A stretch of 64,000 nt of DNA from DASYAE01 sp036501535 (GCA_036501535.1 DASYAE010000111.1:1-64000); one strand, 5' to 3'. Shown: positions 8,019 through 17,164, counted from the first letter of the stretch. Notes: a model not told the origin generated them from the sequence alone. A program made the numbers and translations.

Positions 8019-10649
8019 TCAGGGCGCCGGCGGTTCGAGGAGCGGCAGCTGCGCCCGGGTGTGCTCCGGCGCCGTGCCGTTCGGAGCTGTGCCATTCGGA
8101 GCTGCGCCGTGCAGCGCCGCGCCGAGGGCGAGCAGGACTCCGGCCGCGCCGGTGGCCAGGTCGGCGGAGAGCCGGTGCAGCTGGTCGCCGGGGAAGCCGA
8201 GCAGGCCGTCGTGCTCGACCGCGTGCCAGGCCAGGCGGCGGGCCTGGTCGACGGCGGCCGGGTCGGGCGGCCCGGGCGGGGCGGCCGCGGTGAGGGCGAG
8301 CACCATGCCGGCCCGTCCGGCGAAGAGTCCCGACTGCGCGTAGAAGTGGGAGGTGCAGGCGCGGCGGATCGCCGTGGCGGCCGCGGTGAAGCCGTCGTGC
8401 GGGCGGTGCCGGAGGTACTGCTGCAGCACGATGCCGATGCCGGCGCTGCCGCGGGCGAGGTAGGGCATGGTGCGCCAGCCCTCGTTAACGTGGATGGCGC
8501 CCTCCAGCGGCTTGGTGACGCAGCGGCGCAGGTCCTGGCGCAGGGCGGTCTCGGCGTGATCGAGCCAGCCCGGGTCGCCGGTCTGCTCGAACAGCCGCAG
8601 GAACAGCAGCGCGGGGCCGCTGGATCCGTTCAGCAGACCGGCCCGGGGGCCTCCGCCGCCGCTGACGGCCGGCACGTCCTCGACCGCGCCGAGCCGGTCG
8701 GCCGCCAGCTGCCCGGCGGTCAGGGCCGTCTCGCGCAGCGCCGCGTCGCCGGTGCGCCGGGCGAAGTGCAGCAGGTTCAGGCCGATGCCGGCCAGGCCGC
8801 CGGAGAGGTCGGGGCCGAGCCGCTGCCACTGCTCGTCGAGGGTCATCGCGATCAGGCGCAGCGCCGGTTCGCGGTGGCCGAGCAGGTCGAGGACGTGGGC
8901 GACGCCGTGGATTCCGTCGTAGAGGCCGATCTGCGCGTGCGCGGGCGGGTCGGCGGCGCGGCGCAGCAGCCAGGCCTCGTATTCGACGGCGACGGGCAGG
9001 CCGGTGCTGTGCAGCGCGTAGAGCACGCCGGCCGCGCCGTGCGCGAGGCCGAGGCCGGCGCCGGGGTAGGCGAACTGCCGGATGTCGCCGGGGAAGAGCC
9101 GGTCGGTGCGCTCCGGCGTGGCGGATCGTGCGATGCCGTCGGCGAGGGCGCGGCGCAGCCGGGGCCAGTCCGGGGCGCCGGCCGCGCCGAAGCCCCGGTC
9201 CGGCCGCGCCGGCCGGTCCCGCTGCGGGCCGGCGATTTCGCGCACTGCTTCGTCGAGGAAGCCGCGCGGCACGTCCGGGAACTCGGCCCCGATCACCGCG
9301 GCCATGGCCGCGGCCCGGGCCCGGTCCAGCGAGAGCAGCGAGGTCAGCGGCAGGAACAGGGCCAGGCGCAGGCAGGCGAGCGCGTAGCGGTCCACCGCGA
9401 AGCCGGTGCGGTCGAGCGGGGCCTGGAAGGCGCGGCTGGCCAGGACCTGGCGGGTGCACTCGGCCTCGGGCGCGGCGACCTCGAAGTCGATCAGGGCGAC
9501 CGAGTCGTCCGGGCGGACCATGATGTTGAACAGGTGCAGGTCGTTGAAGGCGATGCCGCGTGCGTGCAGGGCGGCGACGGCGCGCTCGGTGGCGCGGTGG
9601 ATCTCCAGCGCCCAGGCGGTGTAGCCGCGCACCGCCTCCGGGTCCGGGTTCGTCCGGGCCAGCGGGTAGCGGTCGGCGAACAGGCTGTTGAGGGTGCTGC
9701 CCTCGATGAACTCGAGGGCGAGGAAGGTGTGGTCGCCGAGGGTGAAGAAGTCGCGCACCTCGGGCGCGGCCCCGGTGCCGACCACGCGCTCGAGCATGTC
9801 GCGCTCGCGGGTGATGCGGGCCACCGCGTCGTCGCCGTTGCCGACCAGCCCGGCGTGCGGGCGGCCCTCCTTGAGCACGACCGGCTCGCCGCTGCGCGTA
9901 TCCGTGGCCTTGTACACGCCGCCGCCGTTGGAGAAGTGCAGCGCCTGCTCGACCCGGTACGGCAGCTCGGCGGTGGTGGCGGCGTTGCGGGCGGCCAGGT
10001 GCGGGACCAGGAAGTCCGGCAGTGGCGCCCAGGCCGGCGGCGCGAAGACGGGTCCGCGCCGGTCCGGCACCAGGTTCCCGTCCGGGTCCTCGACGGCCGG
10101 CACGAGGTCGCCGGTCTCGTCGGCGCAGCGCCGCGGGGCGAAGCCGCCGTAGCGCACGTACAGCGGGCCGTGATCCCAGCGCAGGTCGCTGAGGATGTAC
10201 GGTCCCGGCTCGCCGGCCAGCAGGTCGCCGAGCTCTTTGAGCACGCGCTCGAGTTCGGCCGGGTCGGCCGGGTAGATCGTGACGAGCTTGCCGCTGGAGC
10301 CGCGGTCGGCGTACTTCGAGTTGCGCAGGAAGAACAGCCGCTGGCTGCGGATGAACTTGAACGGCAGCCGGTGCGCGGCGCAGTACTCCCAGACCGTGTC
10401 AAGGGTCTTCGGCGCGCCGGCGAGGGTCGCCGAGGCGTGGATCTTCCAGCCCTGCGCGGGAAGGCCGTGGTCAGGCGGGGTGACGTGGTGCCAGTCGCCG
10501 TCGGCCCGCGCGGTCCATCCGGGTGGCGGCGGGTCGCCGGCCCGTGCGTAGTCCGGCTCGCGGCCGGCGTGAGCGGCCAGGTGGTCATAGGCAGGATGGT
10601 CGTAGTACAGGGGGTCGGCCAGACAGTACGCTTCGTACCGCTTGTCCAT
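8019..10649 (-). CDS. lanKC: Class III lanthionine synthetase LanKC (RamC-like)
   Basis: 876 residues from ATG 10649, with AGGAAGG 7 bases upstream. Three regions are seen. An N-terminal lyase region (about 1-220) holds the conserved KFIRSQRLFFLRNSKYADRG stretch. A Ser/Thr kinase-like region (about 230-480) has Lys260 (VVLKEG), FNDLHLFNIMV at 368-378 in place of HRDxKxxN, and IDFE at 387-390 in place of DFG. A C-terminal LanC-like helical toroid (about 510-876) shows the GxxHGxxG-type repeats (LGLAHGAAG, YDGIHGVAH). No zinc-binding Cys-Cys-His set is visible in the cyclase part, which fits class III rather than class IV. The enzyme phosphorylates and eliminates Ser in the precursor, then forms lanthionine or labionin. 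The only precursor seen is the small gene just downstream. Confidence 0.95.
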   Translation of the reverse strand: MDKRYEAYCLADPLYYDHPAYDHLAAHAGREPDYARAGDPPPPGWTARADGDWHHVTPPDHGLPAQGWKIHASATLAGAPKTLDTVWEYCAAHRLPFKFIRSQRLFFLRNSKYADRGSSGKLVTIYPADPAELERVLKELGDLLAGEPGPYILSDLRWDHGPLYVRYGGFAPRRCADETGDLVPAVEDPDGNLVPDRRGPVFAPPAWAPLPDFLVPHLAARNAATTAELPYRVEQALHFSNGGGVYKATDTRSGEPVVLKEGRPHAGLVGNGDDAVARITRERDMLERVVGTGAAPEVRDFFTLGDHTFLALEFIEGSTLNSLFADRYPLARTNPDPEAVRGYTAWALEIHRATERAVAALHARGIAFNDLHLFNIMVRPDDSVALIDFEVAAPEAECTRQVLASRAFQAPLDRTGFAVDRYALACLRLALFLPLTSLLSLDRARAAAMAAVIGAEFPDVPRGFLDEAVREIAGPQRDRPARPDRGFGAAGAPDWPRLRRALADGIARSATPERTDRLFPGDIRQFAYPGAGLGLAHGAAGVLYALHSTGLPVAVEYEAWLLRRAADPPAHAQIGLYDGIHGVAHVLDLLGHREPALRLIAMTLDEQWQRLGPDLSGGLAGIGLNLLHFARRTGDAALRETALTAGQLAADRLGAVEDVPAVSGGGGPRAGLLNGSSGPALLFLRLFEQTGDPGWLDHAETALRQDLRRCVTKPLEGAIHVNEGWRTMPYLARGSAGIGIVLQQYLRHRPHDGFTAAATAIRRACTSHFYAQSGLFAGRAGMVLALTAAAPPGPPDPAAVDQARRLAWHAVEHDGLLGFPGDQLHRLSADLATGAAGVLLALGAALHGAAPNGTAPNGTAPEHTRAQLPLLEPPAP

Positions 10650-10888
10650 GCACGCGCCTTCCTGCGTCGTGTCGCGGAAAATGCCGTAGCCGGGTTTGCT
10701 GCAAAAAGCGCGCCGAGCGCACGCCTAGCCCACCCTTGTCACACGTCGGCCCCTGAAGATTTCGGCTCGCGGGACGGCAGCAGCAGACCGGTGCGAACTG
10801 GCGAGCCTTGGCGCAATGGATTTCTCCGGCCCTGGGCGGACCGGTCCGCGCCCAGAGCGATAATCGAACATTAGCTTTTGCATCGGCA

Positions 10889-10906
10889 ATCACCCGATTG
10901 AGTGAT
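10889..10906. promoter_or_regulatory. Operator-like palindrome upstream of lanKC
   Basis: ATCACCCGATTGAGTGAT has 5-bp arms ATCAC/GTGAT around 8 bases. It lies 240 bases before the lanKC start. An element identical at 15 of 18 positions lies upstream of the MmyB-like regulator gene at 19302-19319, which suggests a common DNA-binding protein. Confidence 0.6.
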
Positions 10907-11264
10907 AATCACCGTCATGTCAGGTTCCGAATTCCGGAAATACGGCTTCGAGCAGGCGGACGGTTAACCAGAACGACACATTCCACGCCCCGCCTGCCCG
11001 GCGCAAAGGGGGCTCACGACGGCGCGCGGAAGCATGTTGACTCAACCCACGACCACTCGCCGAATGACGGATGACCGATACTGGGACACGTGGTTCCGAT
11101 GATGCCTGCGGGATCGCCCGGCCGGACGAGAGGCGGGGCGGCGCCTGCGTGGCGAGTGCACACGGACGACGGCGCGTACGAAGTCGTCCGACTTTCCCGA
11201 AGAATTCACGCAGAGTAAGAATTAGCGGAGCGTGACCGGGATCGGCTTCATGGGAGCGGGCGCC

Positions 11265-11283
11265 GTGCAATTGCACGTGCAAT
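11265..11283. promoter_or_regulatory. Overlapping palindromes in the lanKC-argJ gap
   Basis: GTGCAATTGCAC (11265-11276) and ATTGCACGTGCAAT (11270-11283) are both perfect palindromes and overlap, giving three alternating TTGCAC/GTGCAA half-sites. The pattern suits a dimeric regulator bound twice. The partner protein and target gene are unknown. Confidence 0.4.
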
Positions 11284-11517
11284 CCCAAGGAACCGCGACG
11301 CGATTATCGAAACGCCGGCGCCGGGAAAGCTGTTCGGGTAAAGTCGAAACGGCCGATGGCCGCCGACGCTGCGCAGTCCCCTGCGACGGCGAATTTCTAC
11401 CGGGAATCGAAGACGGCTTCGCCGCGGCGAATTCCGCCGTCGGGCGAGAGCCGCGCGCAGGCCGCGGACGGCAGCGGCAATGTCGTCGTGCGCTGCGCCC
11501 GGTGCCGCGAGAGTGTG

Positions 11518-12672
11518 TCAGGTGGTGTAGTCGGCGTTGATCTTCACGTAGCCCTCGGTCAGGTCGCAGCCGTAGACCGTGAACGCGCCGTCCGCGATGC
11601 CGAGGTCGACGCGGATGACCACCTCGTCCCCGGCCAGGTAGCCGGCGGCCTGCTCGAGGCGGGCGTCGGTGCCGGCGGCCGGGTAGAGCTCCAGGTCGCC
11701 GAAGCGGACGGTCACCCGGGCCGGGTCGATGTCGGTCTCCTCGCGCAGCTTGCCGACCGCCATGACGACCCGGCCCCAGTTCGGGTCGCAGCCGTGCACC
11801 GCCGTCTTGACCAGCGGGGAGTTGACGACGCTCTTGGCGACCCGCCGCGCCTGCGCCGTGTCGCGCGCGCCGGTGACCTCGACCTGGATCAGCTTGCTGG
11901 CACCCTCGCCGTCGGAGGCGATGTCGCGCACCAGGCTCAGCGCGCACGCGTGCAGCGCCTCCTCGAACCGCGCCGGGTCGACCGGCCCGGCCAGCCCGTT
12001 GGCGAAGATCGCGGCGGTGTCGCTGGTGGAGGTGTCGGTGTCGATGCTCAGCGCGTTGAAGGTGGTGTCGACCACGCGGCGGAAGACGGCGTCGAGGGTG
12101 TCCGCGGGGATCTCGGCGTCGGTGAAGAAGAAGGTGAGCAGCGTGGCCATGTCCGGCTCGATCATGCCGACGCCCTTCGCGATGCCGACCACCACCGCGT
12201 CGCCGCACGCGGCCTGGTGCCGCTTGGGACGCGTGTCAGTGGTCATGATCGCCGCGGCGGCCGCGTCGAAGTCCGCCGGGCCGAAGGGGCGGCCCAGCGC
12301 GTCGAGCGAGCCCCGAATGGTCTCCATCGGGTAGGGCCGGCCGATGACGCCGGTGGAGGCGATCAACAGCTCCTGCGGCGCGACGCCGGCGATCTCGGCC
12401 ACGCGGCGGCGGACCTCCTCGGCGTTGCGGGCGCCCTCGGCGCCGGTGGCCACGTTGGCGTTGCGGGCGATCACGACCATGCCGCGATAGGCCTGCGCGG
12501 CGGCGTCCCGGCGGCTGAGCACGACGCTGGGCCCGGCGAACCGCGACTGCGTGAAGACCGCCGCGGACCTGGCCGGGACCTCGGAGACGACGACCGCGAA
12601 GTCCTCCTCGCTGTCCTTGAGCCCGATGTGCGCGGTGGCGCCGGCAAAGCCGCGCGGCGTCTCGTAGTCCAT
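11518..12672 (-). CDS. argJ: Bifunctional ornithine acetyltransferase / N-acetylglutamate synthase ArgJ
   Basis: 384 residues from ATG 12672; an in-frame ATG at 12717 lacks a better ribosome binding site. The autocleavage site is evident in AIMTTDTRPK, where the second Thr of the Thr-Thr-Asp becomes the N-terminal nucleophile of the beta chain. Other ArgJ features are GVGMIEPDMATLLTFFFTDA, SIDTDTSTSDT, SDGEGASKLI and CDPNWGRVVMAVGK. ArgJ recycles the acetyl group from N-acetylornithine to glutamate in arginine synthesis. Here it stands alone: argC, argB, argD and argF are not beside it. A second ArgJ-like copy outside the arg operon occurs in some actinomycete secondary-metabolite clusters, so this may be a paralogue. 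Confidence 0.92.
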   Translation of the reverse strand: MDYETPRGFAGATAHIGLKDSEEDFAVVVSEVPARSAAVFTQSRFAGPSVVLSRRDAAAQAYRGMVVIARNANVATGAEGARNAEEVRRRVAEIAGVAPQELLIASTGVIGRPYPMETIRGSLDALGRPFGPADFDAAAAAIMTTDTRPKRHQAACGDAVVVGIAKGVGMIEPDMATLLTFFFTDAEIPADTLDAVFRRVVDTTFNALSIDTDTSTSDTAAIFANGLAGPVDPARFEEALHACALSLVRDIASDGEGASKLIQVEVTGARDTAQARRVAKSVVNSPLVKTAVHGCDPNWGRVVMAVGKLREETDIDPARVTVRFGDLELYPAAGTDARLEQAAGYLAGDEVVIRVDLGIADGAFTVYGCDLTEGYVKINADYTT

Positions 12673-13233
12673 AGCCTGCACCGTCTCCTCGTGGCGGTTC
12701 GAACCTTCAGGGTGCAATCTAACCGGTGCCCGACGGACACGCCGGGACCGGCGCTCCGGCGGCGAGGATGCCGAGCCCTGGACGAGCGCCCGCCCCGCCC
12801 GAAGGGTTCCGGGGCGTCCTGCTTTTCAAGGTGCTGTGTTCTCAGGGCACTGTGCGGCTCGTCCAGAGCATCGCTCGGGGTCGTGGACAGCACGTGCGGA
12901 ACCGCAGCCGGGGAGAGCGACTTCGGTGCCGTGTCACGGATTTCCGCCCCTTCAAGAGTAACGGCCCCATTCGCGCCTCTCGTTCACGATGGGCGAGGTG
13001 TGGGGGTTGAAGCCTGGTTGGTCCGGGTCGGTTCGCGCGCGAGCGGCGGCTCCCCGGAGGCGACCGACCGACCGACCGGCCGGCCGGCGGGCTCGGTGCC
13101 CCGATGAGCAGGGGCTTCGACAGGATGCTGCGCGCAAAGCCGCGATCGTCACGCTCGTACGGACTGTGCCCAGTAAGCCCTCTACATTAGCTTTGATCTA
13201 TCTCGGACCGAGAGGGTGTTCTTCATCACGTTC
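12673..13233. other. Non-coding gap between argJ and the ketoreductase-like gene
   Basis: No supportable gene in 561 bases. It contains the argJ promoter side and a short simple-sequence run at 13061-13090 (CGAC units turning into CCGG units). Nothing else stands out. Confidence 0.5.
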
Positions 13234-14124
13234 CTAGCTGTATGTCGCGTCCTCGCGATGCGCCGCTCCCGGGACGACGGCCCTGCGCGCCAGCTGAAGC
13301 AGTTCTTCGAAGTCGATCTCGTCGATCGGCTCATCGTCGAACGCATCAGGGCACGGATGGCGGTCCTCGAACGCTTCGCCGAGGTCGTGTGTGCCAGGGC
13401 CTTGCGGCGCGGAGCCGATCAGCGTGTCGAAGGCATCGAGCACGTCGGCGTCCGGCTGCCCGGCGCCGCAGGTTTCGGCGAAGCTCGCTGTGCGCACTCC
13501 GGCGCTGCGGTGCGCCAGCGTCTGCGCGAGGGCGGCAGCCGCCTCGGACTCGGCCGCTTCCGGTGTGCCGGCCGCGCCGATCAGGATCGTGATGACGGCC
13601 GTCACGGCGAGTTCGCGGCGCACGGCGCGGGCCGCCTGGAACACAGCGTCCAGGAGCCACTCGGTGGCGGCGGCCTCGGCGAGCGTCGGTCCGACGACGT
13701 GCACGACGCCGATGAGCGGGTGCGCGGGAGGGATCAGCCCCAGCAGCCGGCCGGCGGCGTCGCCGTCGGTGGCGTTCCAGGCCACCGAATCGGTGGACGC
13801 GCCCGAGGCGACCGCAGCCCCGGCGGCCTCGGCCGATCCGACAACGCTCGGCGCGGCGAGTATCAGCCTTCTAACCCCGCGCGAGGCCAGGTTCGCGGCG
13901 ATGACGCGGCCGATACGCGTGTGCGCCCCCGTGATCAGCACGGTGCCCGTCGGGTCGAACGCGATCGGGGCCGCGGGGACGGCCGCCGCGAACCGGTCGG
14001 GGCGGTGCTCCGCGTCGGCTCGGCCGTCACCCCGCAAGGCGTCGGGGGCGGCGGTATCAGAACACTGTTCCGCATCGCCGTGCATCGGCCCGGCCGCGGG
14101 CCGGATCAAGTCGCTACAGTTCAC
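13234..14124 (-). CDS. Stand-alone ketoreductase-like protein resembling a type I PKS KR domain
   Basis: 296 residues from GTG 14124, chosen for AGGAG 7 bases upstream. After a low-complexity N-terminus there is a Rossmann start (DPTGTVLITGAHTRIGRVIAANLASRGVRRLILAAPS) that follows the layout of KR domains in modular polyketide synthases. A 'VVHVVGPTLAEAAATEWLLDAVFQAARAV'-type segment corresponds to the PKS KR 'vvHaAg...' region. The glycine-rich loop is altered (TGAHTRIG, not TGGTGxLG), and I do not see the Ser-Tyr-Asn catalytic set, so reductase activity is doubtful. The C-terminus (DEPIDEIDFEELLQLARR) looks like the acidic helix that ends PKS modules. No ACP, KS or AT is nearby. It may be a decayed PKS fragment or a repurposed binding protein. 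Confidence 0.65.
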   Translation of the reverse strand: MNCSDLIRPAAGPMHGDAEQCSDTAAPDALRGDGRADAEHRPDRFAAAVPAAPIAFDPTGTVLITGAHTRIGRVIAANLASRGVRRLILAAPSVVGSAEAAGAAVASGASTDSVAWNATDGDAAGRLLGLIPPAHPLIGVVHVVGPTLAEAAATEWLLDAVFQAARAVRRELAVTAVITILIGAAGTPEAAESEAAAALAQTLAHRSAGVRTASFAETCGAGQPDADVLDAFDTLIGSAPQGPGTHDLGEAFEDRHPCPDAFDDEPIDEIDFEELLQLARRAVVPGAAHREDATYS

Positions 14125-14393
14125 GCCGGCACTCCTAGGCGTCGTCGGGTCGTCCTTCCGGTGATCGAGATGCGACGGCGTCCCCCGGGTCCAGACAGCC
14201 CCGTCGACCGGTGCCAGAATATTGACCCGGACGACGATCGCAGAACCCGTAGCGGGGTCCGCGAAGCCCCTAGGGCAACCCCTGACGGCTATCACCGCGT
14301 GGAGCGTGACTTTCACTCGCACACGCGCGGTGCGTAAGCTTTTGAGACCCGCGCGGAGAAGCCGCTCGGCGTCGACGCCGCCCGAGGTCCGCC

Positions 14394-15311
14394 ATGCCGA
14401 TCGATCCGACTCCGCCCGCGCAGCGCCCGGACCGCAGGCTGCTCGCGGTCAGCGACCTGCACGTCGGCATCGGGGAGAACCGCCGGTTCCTCGACGCGCT
14501 GCGCCCCGGCCACCAGGGCGACTGGCTGATCGTGGCCGGCGACGTGAGCGAGCACAGCGCCCAGATCGCCGCGACGCTCGAACTGCTCGCGCAGCGCTTC
14601 GCCAAGGTGATCTGGGTGCCCGGCAACCACGAGCTGTGGTCGGTCCGGGACGATCCGCTGCGGGAGCGGGGCGTGGCGCGCTACGAGCACCTGGTGGAGA
14701 TGTGCCGCGGGATCGGCGTGGTGACGCCGGAGGATCCGTTTCCGGTCTGGGACGGCGCCGGCGGGCCGGCCGCGGTCGCGCCGATGTTCCTGCTCTACGA
14801 CTACACGTTCCGAGTCGCCGGGACGCGCACGAAGGAGCAGTCGCTGGCCCGGGCCTTCGAGGCGGGCGTCGTGTGCACCGACGAGTACCGGCTGCCGAGC
14901 GACCCCTACCCCGGCCGCGACGACTGGTGCCGGGCCCGGGTGGCGCTGACCGAGCAGCGGCTCGCCGCGCACGACCCGGCGCTGCCGCTGGTGCTGGTCA
15001 ACCACCATCCGCTGATCCGGCAGCCGACCGCGGTGCTGCGCTATCCCGAGTTCGCGCAGTGGTGCGGCACCGAGCTGACCGCGGACTGGCACCGCCGGTT
15101 CAACGTCGCCGTCGTGGTGTACGGCCACCTGCACATCCCGCGCACCGAATGGCACGACGGGGTGCGGTTCGAAGAGGTGTCGCTGGGATACCCGCGGGAG
15201 TGGAAGCACCACCGCCTGCCGAAGGGCCTGCTGCGGCAGATCCTGCCGTACGCGCCGGAGGCCGTGGCGAGTACGACGGCGCGCTCGTCGCTCGCGTCGC
15301 GGCTGCCCTGA
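14394..15311 (+). CDS. Calcineurin-like metallophosphoesterase
   Basis: 305 residues from ATG 14394 (GAGG 7 bases upstream). The five metal-binding blocks are visible: SDLHVG (DxH), VAGDVSEH (GDxx), PGNHELW (GNHE), VNHHPL (H) and VYGHLHIPR (GHxH). These proteins hydrolyse phosphomono- or diesters with a bimetal centre. Homologues in streptomycetes are often near phosphopantetheinyl transferases, but none is here. No signal peptide is present. The substrate is unknown. It is followed 92 bases later by the DUF2071 gene in the same direction. Confidence 0.9.
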   Translation: MPIDPTPPAQRPDRRLLAVSDLHVGIGENRRFLDALRPGHQGDWLIVAGDVSEHSAQIAATLELLAQRFAKVIWVPGNHELWSVRDDPLRERGVARYEHLVEMCRGIGVVTPEDPFPVWDGAGGPAAVAPMFLLYDYTFRVAGTRTKEQSLARAFEAGVVCTDEYRLPSDPYPGRDDWCRARVALTEQRLAAHDPALPLVLVNHHPLIRQPTAVLRYPEFAQWCGTELTADWHRRFNVAVVVYGHLHIPRTEWHDGVRFEEVSLGYPREWKHHRLPKGLLRQILPYAPEAVASTTARSSLASRLP

Positions 15312-15403
15312 CGCCCGAAGCGGACGACGCGCGGGGTGGGACGCGGCAGAGCCTGAGAGGGCCTCAGAAAGCCGGTGCGGGCCGGGTTTGCCACACTGGC
15401 GGA

Positions 15404-16216
15404 ATGGTGAGTCCGATCGAGCGCTCTGTGCCCGCCCCAGTGCCCGAGCCCGCAGCCGCCGGCGCGACGGAGCCGGAGCCGGTCACGCCCGAGCCGCCGC
15501 GGCGGGTGCGCCGGCCGCCGCTGCTCACCCAGTCCTGGCTCGACCTGGCCTTCCTGCACTGGGAGGCGGACCCGGGGGAGGTCGCCCGGCTGCTGCCGCG
15601 CGGCGCCGTGCCGGACCTGTTCGAGGGGCGGGCGTACGTCGGCCTGATCGCGTTCCGCATGCACCGGATCGGCTGGCTGGGGCTGCCCGGCCTGCCCTGG
15701 ATCGGCAGCTTCCCCGAGACCAACGTGCGGCTGTACTCGGTCGGCGCGGACGGCCGGCGCGGCGTGGTCTTCCGCTCGCTCGAGGCCTCCCGGCTGGTGC
15801 CGGTCATGGTCGCGCGTGCCGGGTTCCGGCTGCCCTACGTGTGGGCCCGGATGTCGGTGGTGCGGTCCGAGTCGCCCGATGGCGGCCCGACGTTCACGTA
15901 CACCAGCCGAAGGCTCCCGCCGGGCCGGCGGGACGCGGTCTCGGACCTGGCGATCCGGGTCGGCGAGCCGGTGGACCGGCCCAGCGGGTTCGAGCACTTC
16001 GTCACGGCGCGGTGGGGCCTGCACCTCGCGCCGTTCGGCCCGGCCGCCCGATACCTGCCCAACGAGCACGGCCGCTGGCCGCTGCACCGCGCCGAACTTC
16101 TGGACTGCCGGGAGACGCTGATCAGCGCGGCCGGGCTGACCGCGCCGTCCGGTCCGCCGGCCAGCGTGCTCTACTCGCCGGGCGTCTCGGTCCGCTTCGG
16201 CCCGACGGGCGCCTGA
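15404..16216 (+). CDS. DUF2071 (YqjF-like) protein
   Basis: 270 residues from ATG 15404. The N-terminal 40 residues are Pro/Glu-rich. Then comes the family start LLTQSWLDLAFLHWEADPGEVARLLP, followed by YVGLIAFRMHRIG, the FPETNVRLY motif, GVVFRSLEASRLVPVM and PYVWARMSV, which together define the DUF2071/acetoacetate decarboxylase-like fold. The function is not known; related folds bind small acids. The family is common in actinobacteria. Confidence 0.85.
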   Translation: MVSPIERSVPAPVPEPAAAGATEPEPVTPEPPRRVRRPPLLTQSWLDLAFLHWEADPGEVARLLPRGAVPDLFEGRAYVGLIAFRMHRIGWLGLPGLPWIGSFPETNVRLYSVGADGRRGVVFRSLEASRLVPVMVARAGFRLPYVWARMSVVRSESPDGGPTFTYTSRRLPPGRRDAVSDLAIRVGEPVDRPSGFEHFVTARWGLHLAPFGPAARYLPNEHGRWPLHRAELLDCRETLISAAGLTAPSGPPASVLYSPGVSVRFGPTGA

Positions 16217-16250
16217 CCGGGCGACCGGCGCCGCCCAGCGGGGTGCGGTT

Positions 16251-16568
16251 CTACTGCGGCGCGGCGACGTTCCGCGGGGCGGCGTCGGCCACGGGCGCAG
16301 CCGTCGTGGCTGCCGGGCTGACGATCGTGCCCTCGATCACCTGAGGCGCCACGGGGTTCCCGGGGGTTACAGGGTCCTGAGAAGACACGGCGTCCTGAGT
16401 CGGGGCGGCGGCCTGGTCGTCGGTGGCGCCGGCCTTCATCTCGGCTTTGAAGATGCGCAGCGACTGGCCCATCGAACGGGCCGCGGCGGGCAGCTTCGCC
16501 GAGCCGAACAGCACCGCGATGATGCCGACGATGATGACGATGTGCCAGCCTTCCAACCCGTCCAGCAT
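16251..16568 (-). CDS. tatA: Twin-arginine translocase subunit TatA
   Basis: 105 residues with GAGGAG 9 bases before the ATG. One N-terminal membrane helix (WHIVIIVGIIAVLFG) is followed by the TatA hallmark FGSAKLPAAARSMGQSLRIFKAEM (hinge Phe-Gly and amphipathic helix), then an acidic, Ala/Pro-rich tail. TatA oligomers form the pore for folded proteins with RR signal peptides. TatC and TatB are not in the window, so this is either a detached tatA or a paralogue. Confidence 0.9.
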   Translation of the reverse strand: MLDGLEGWHIVIIVGIIAVLFGSAKLPAAARSMGQSLRIFKAEMKAGATDDQAAAPTQDAVSSQDPVTPGNPVAPQVIEGTIVSPAATTAAPVADAAPRNVAAPQ

Positions 16569-17164
16569 GGTCGAGCACTCCTCACGTGGGTCCGCTCAGC
16601 GGTATTCAGAGTAACTGCTGAGGGAACCTCACGGGAGTCCCGGGCGGCGGGTGCGAAGGGAAGGATCGCGGGAGGGCCGGGGCGGGACCGCCGAGCGGTC
16701 CCCCAGCGCGCGCCCGGGGCCCCCCGATATGCCGCGGCTCCGGACGCGCGCCCTCTTCGGCGCAGCGGCTCCCGGCCCGGCGGTGCTCAAACAGCTCGGT
16801 CGTAACATCCGTCGGGTCGGGAGCCGCAACGTCAATCCGGCCGGATCGCAAGCCGGAAGGCGCACCACGGGTAGCGTGGCCGGAATCAGTCCGCGCCGAC
16901 AGCCAATCCCAGTACCGGTACTCGGGTTACCAGCAGAGCCCTGTGATTGCCGCCGCCGCTGCGGGAGGGCACGATACCATGGCATTGCCGGGCGATCCGG
17001 GCGTGTTTCGCCGGAATCGGGCCCGGCTCGGGCGCCGCCGCGTGCGGCCGGGCCAGGCAGCCGGCGATCCGCCTTGACTCAACCTTGGTTTCCGCCTTAC
17101 CTTGAGCCGGTTTTCGCGCACCCCTGTCGAGCGCCTGTCGCGCGCGGTGTGGGAGGTTGTCAAT
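16569..17164. other. Non-coding gap between tatA and the phytoene/squalene synthase gene
   Basis: 596 bases with divergent promoters expected at both ends. No gene, RNA or strong repeat was recognised; the G/C-rich frames here lack codon bias. Confidence 0.5.

Larger units (their letters stand above)
10650..11517. other. 868-base non-coding region upstream of lanKC
   Basis: I see no convincing gene on either strand: open frames here lack the third-position G/C bias and a ribosome binding site. Base composition is less G/C-rich than the neighbours. It must hold the lanKC promoter. It contains an 18-bp operator-like palindrome (10889-10906) and overlapping palindromes around 11265-11283, listed separately. 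Confidence 0.6.

Noticed and set aside
6804..10874. Very long plus-strand open frame (1356 codons)
   Set aside because: It mirrors the PRC-barrel, lanA and lanKC genes on the other strand, which have domains, codon bias and ribosome binding sites; this frame has none.
11034..11102. 22-codon plus-strand peptide in the lanKC upstream gap
   Set aside because: No proper ribosome binding site, no leader motif and no cysteines; nothing supports it as a second lanthipeptide precursor.
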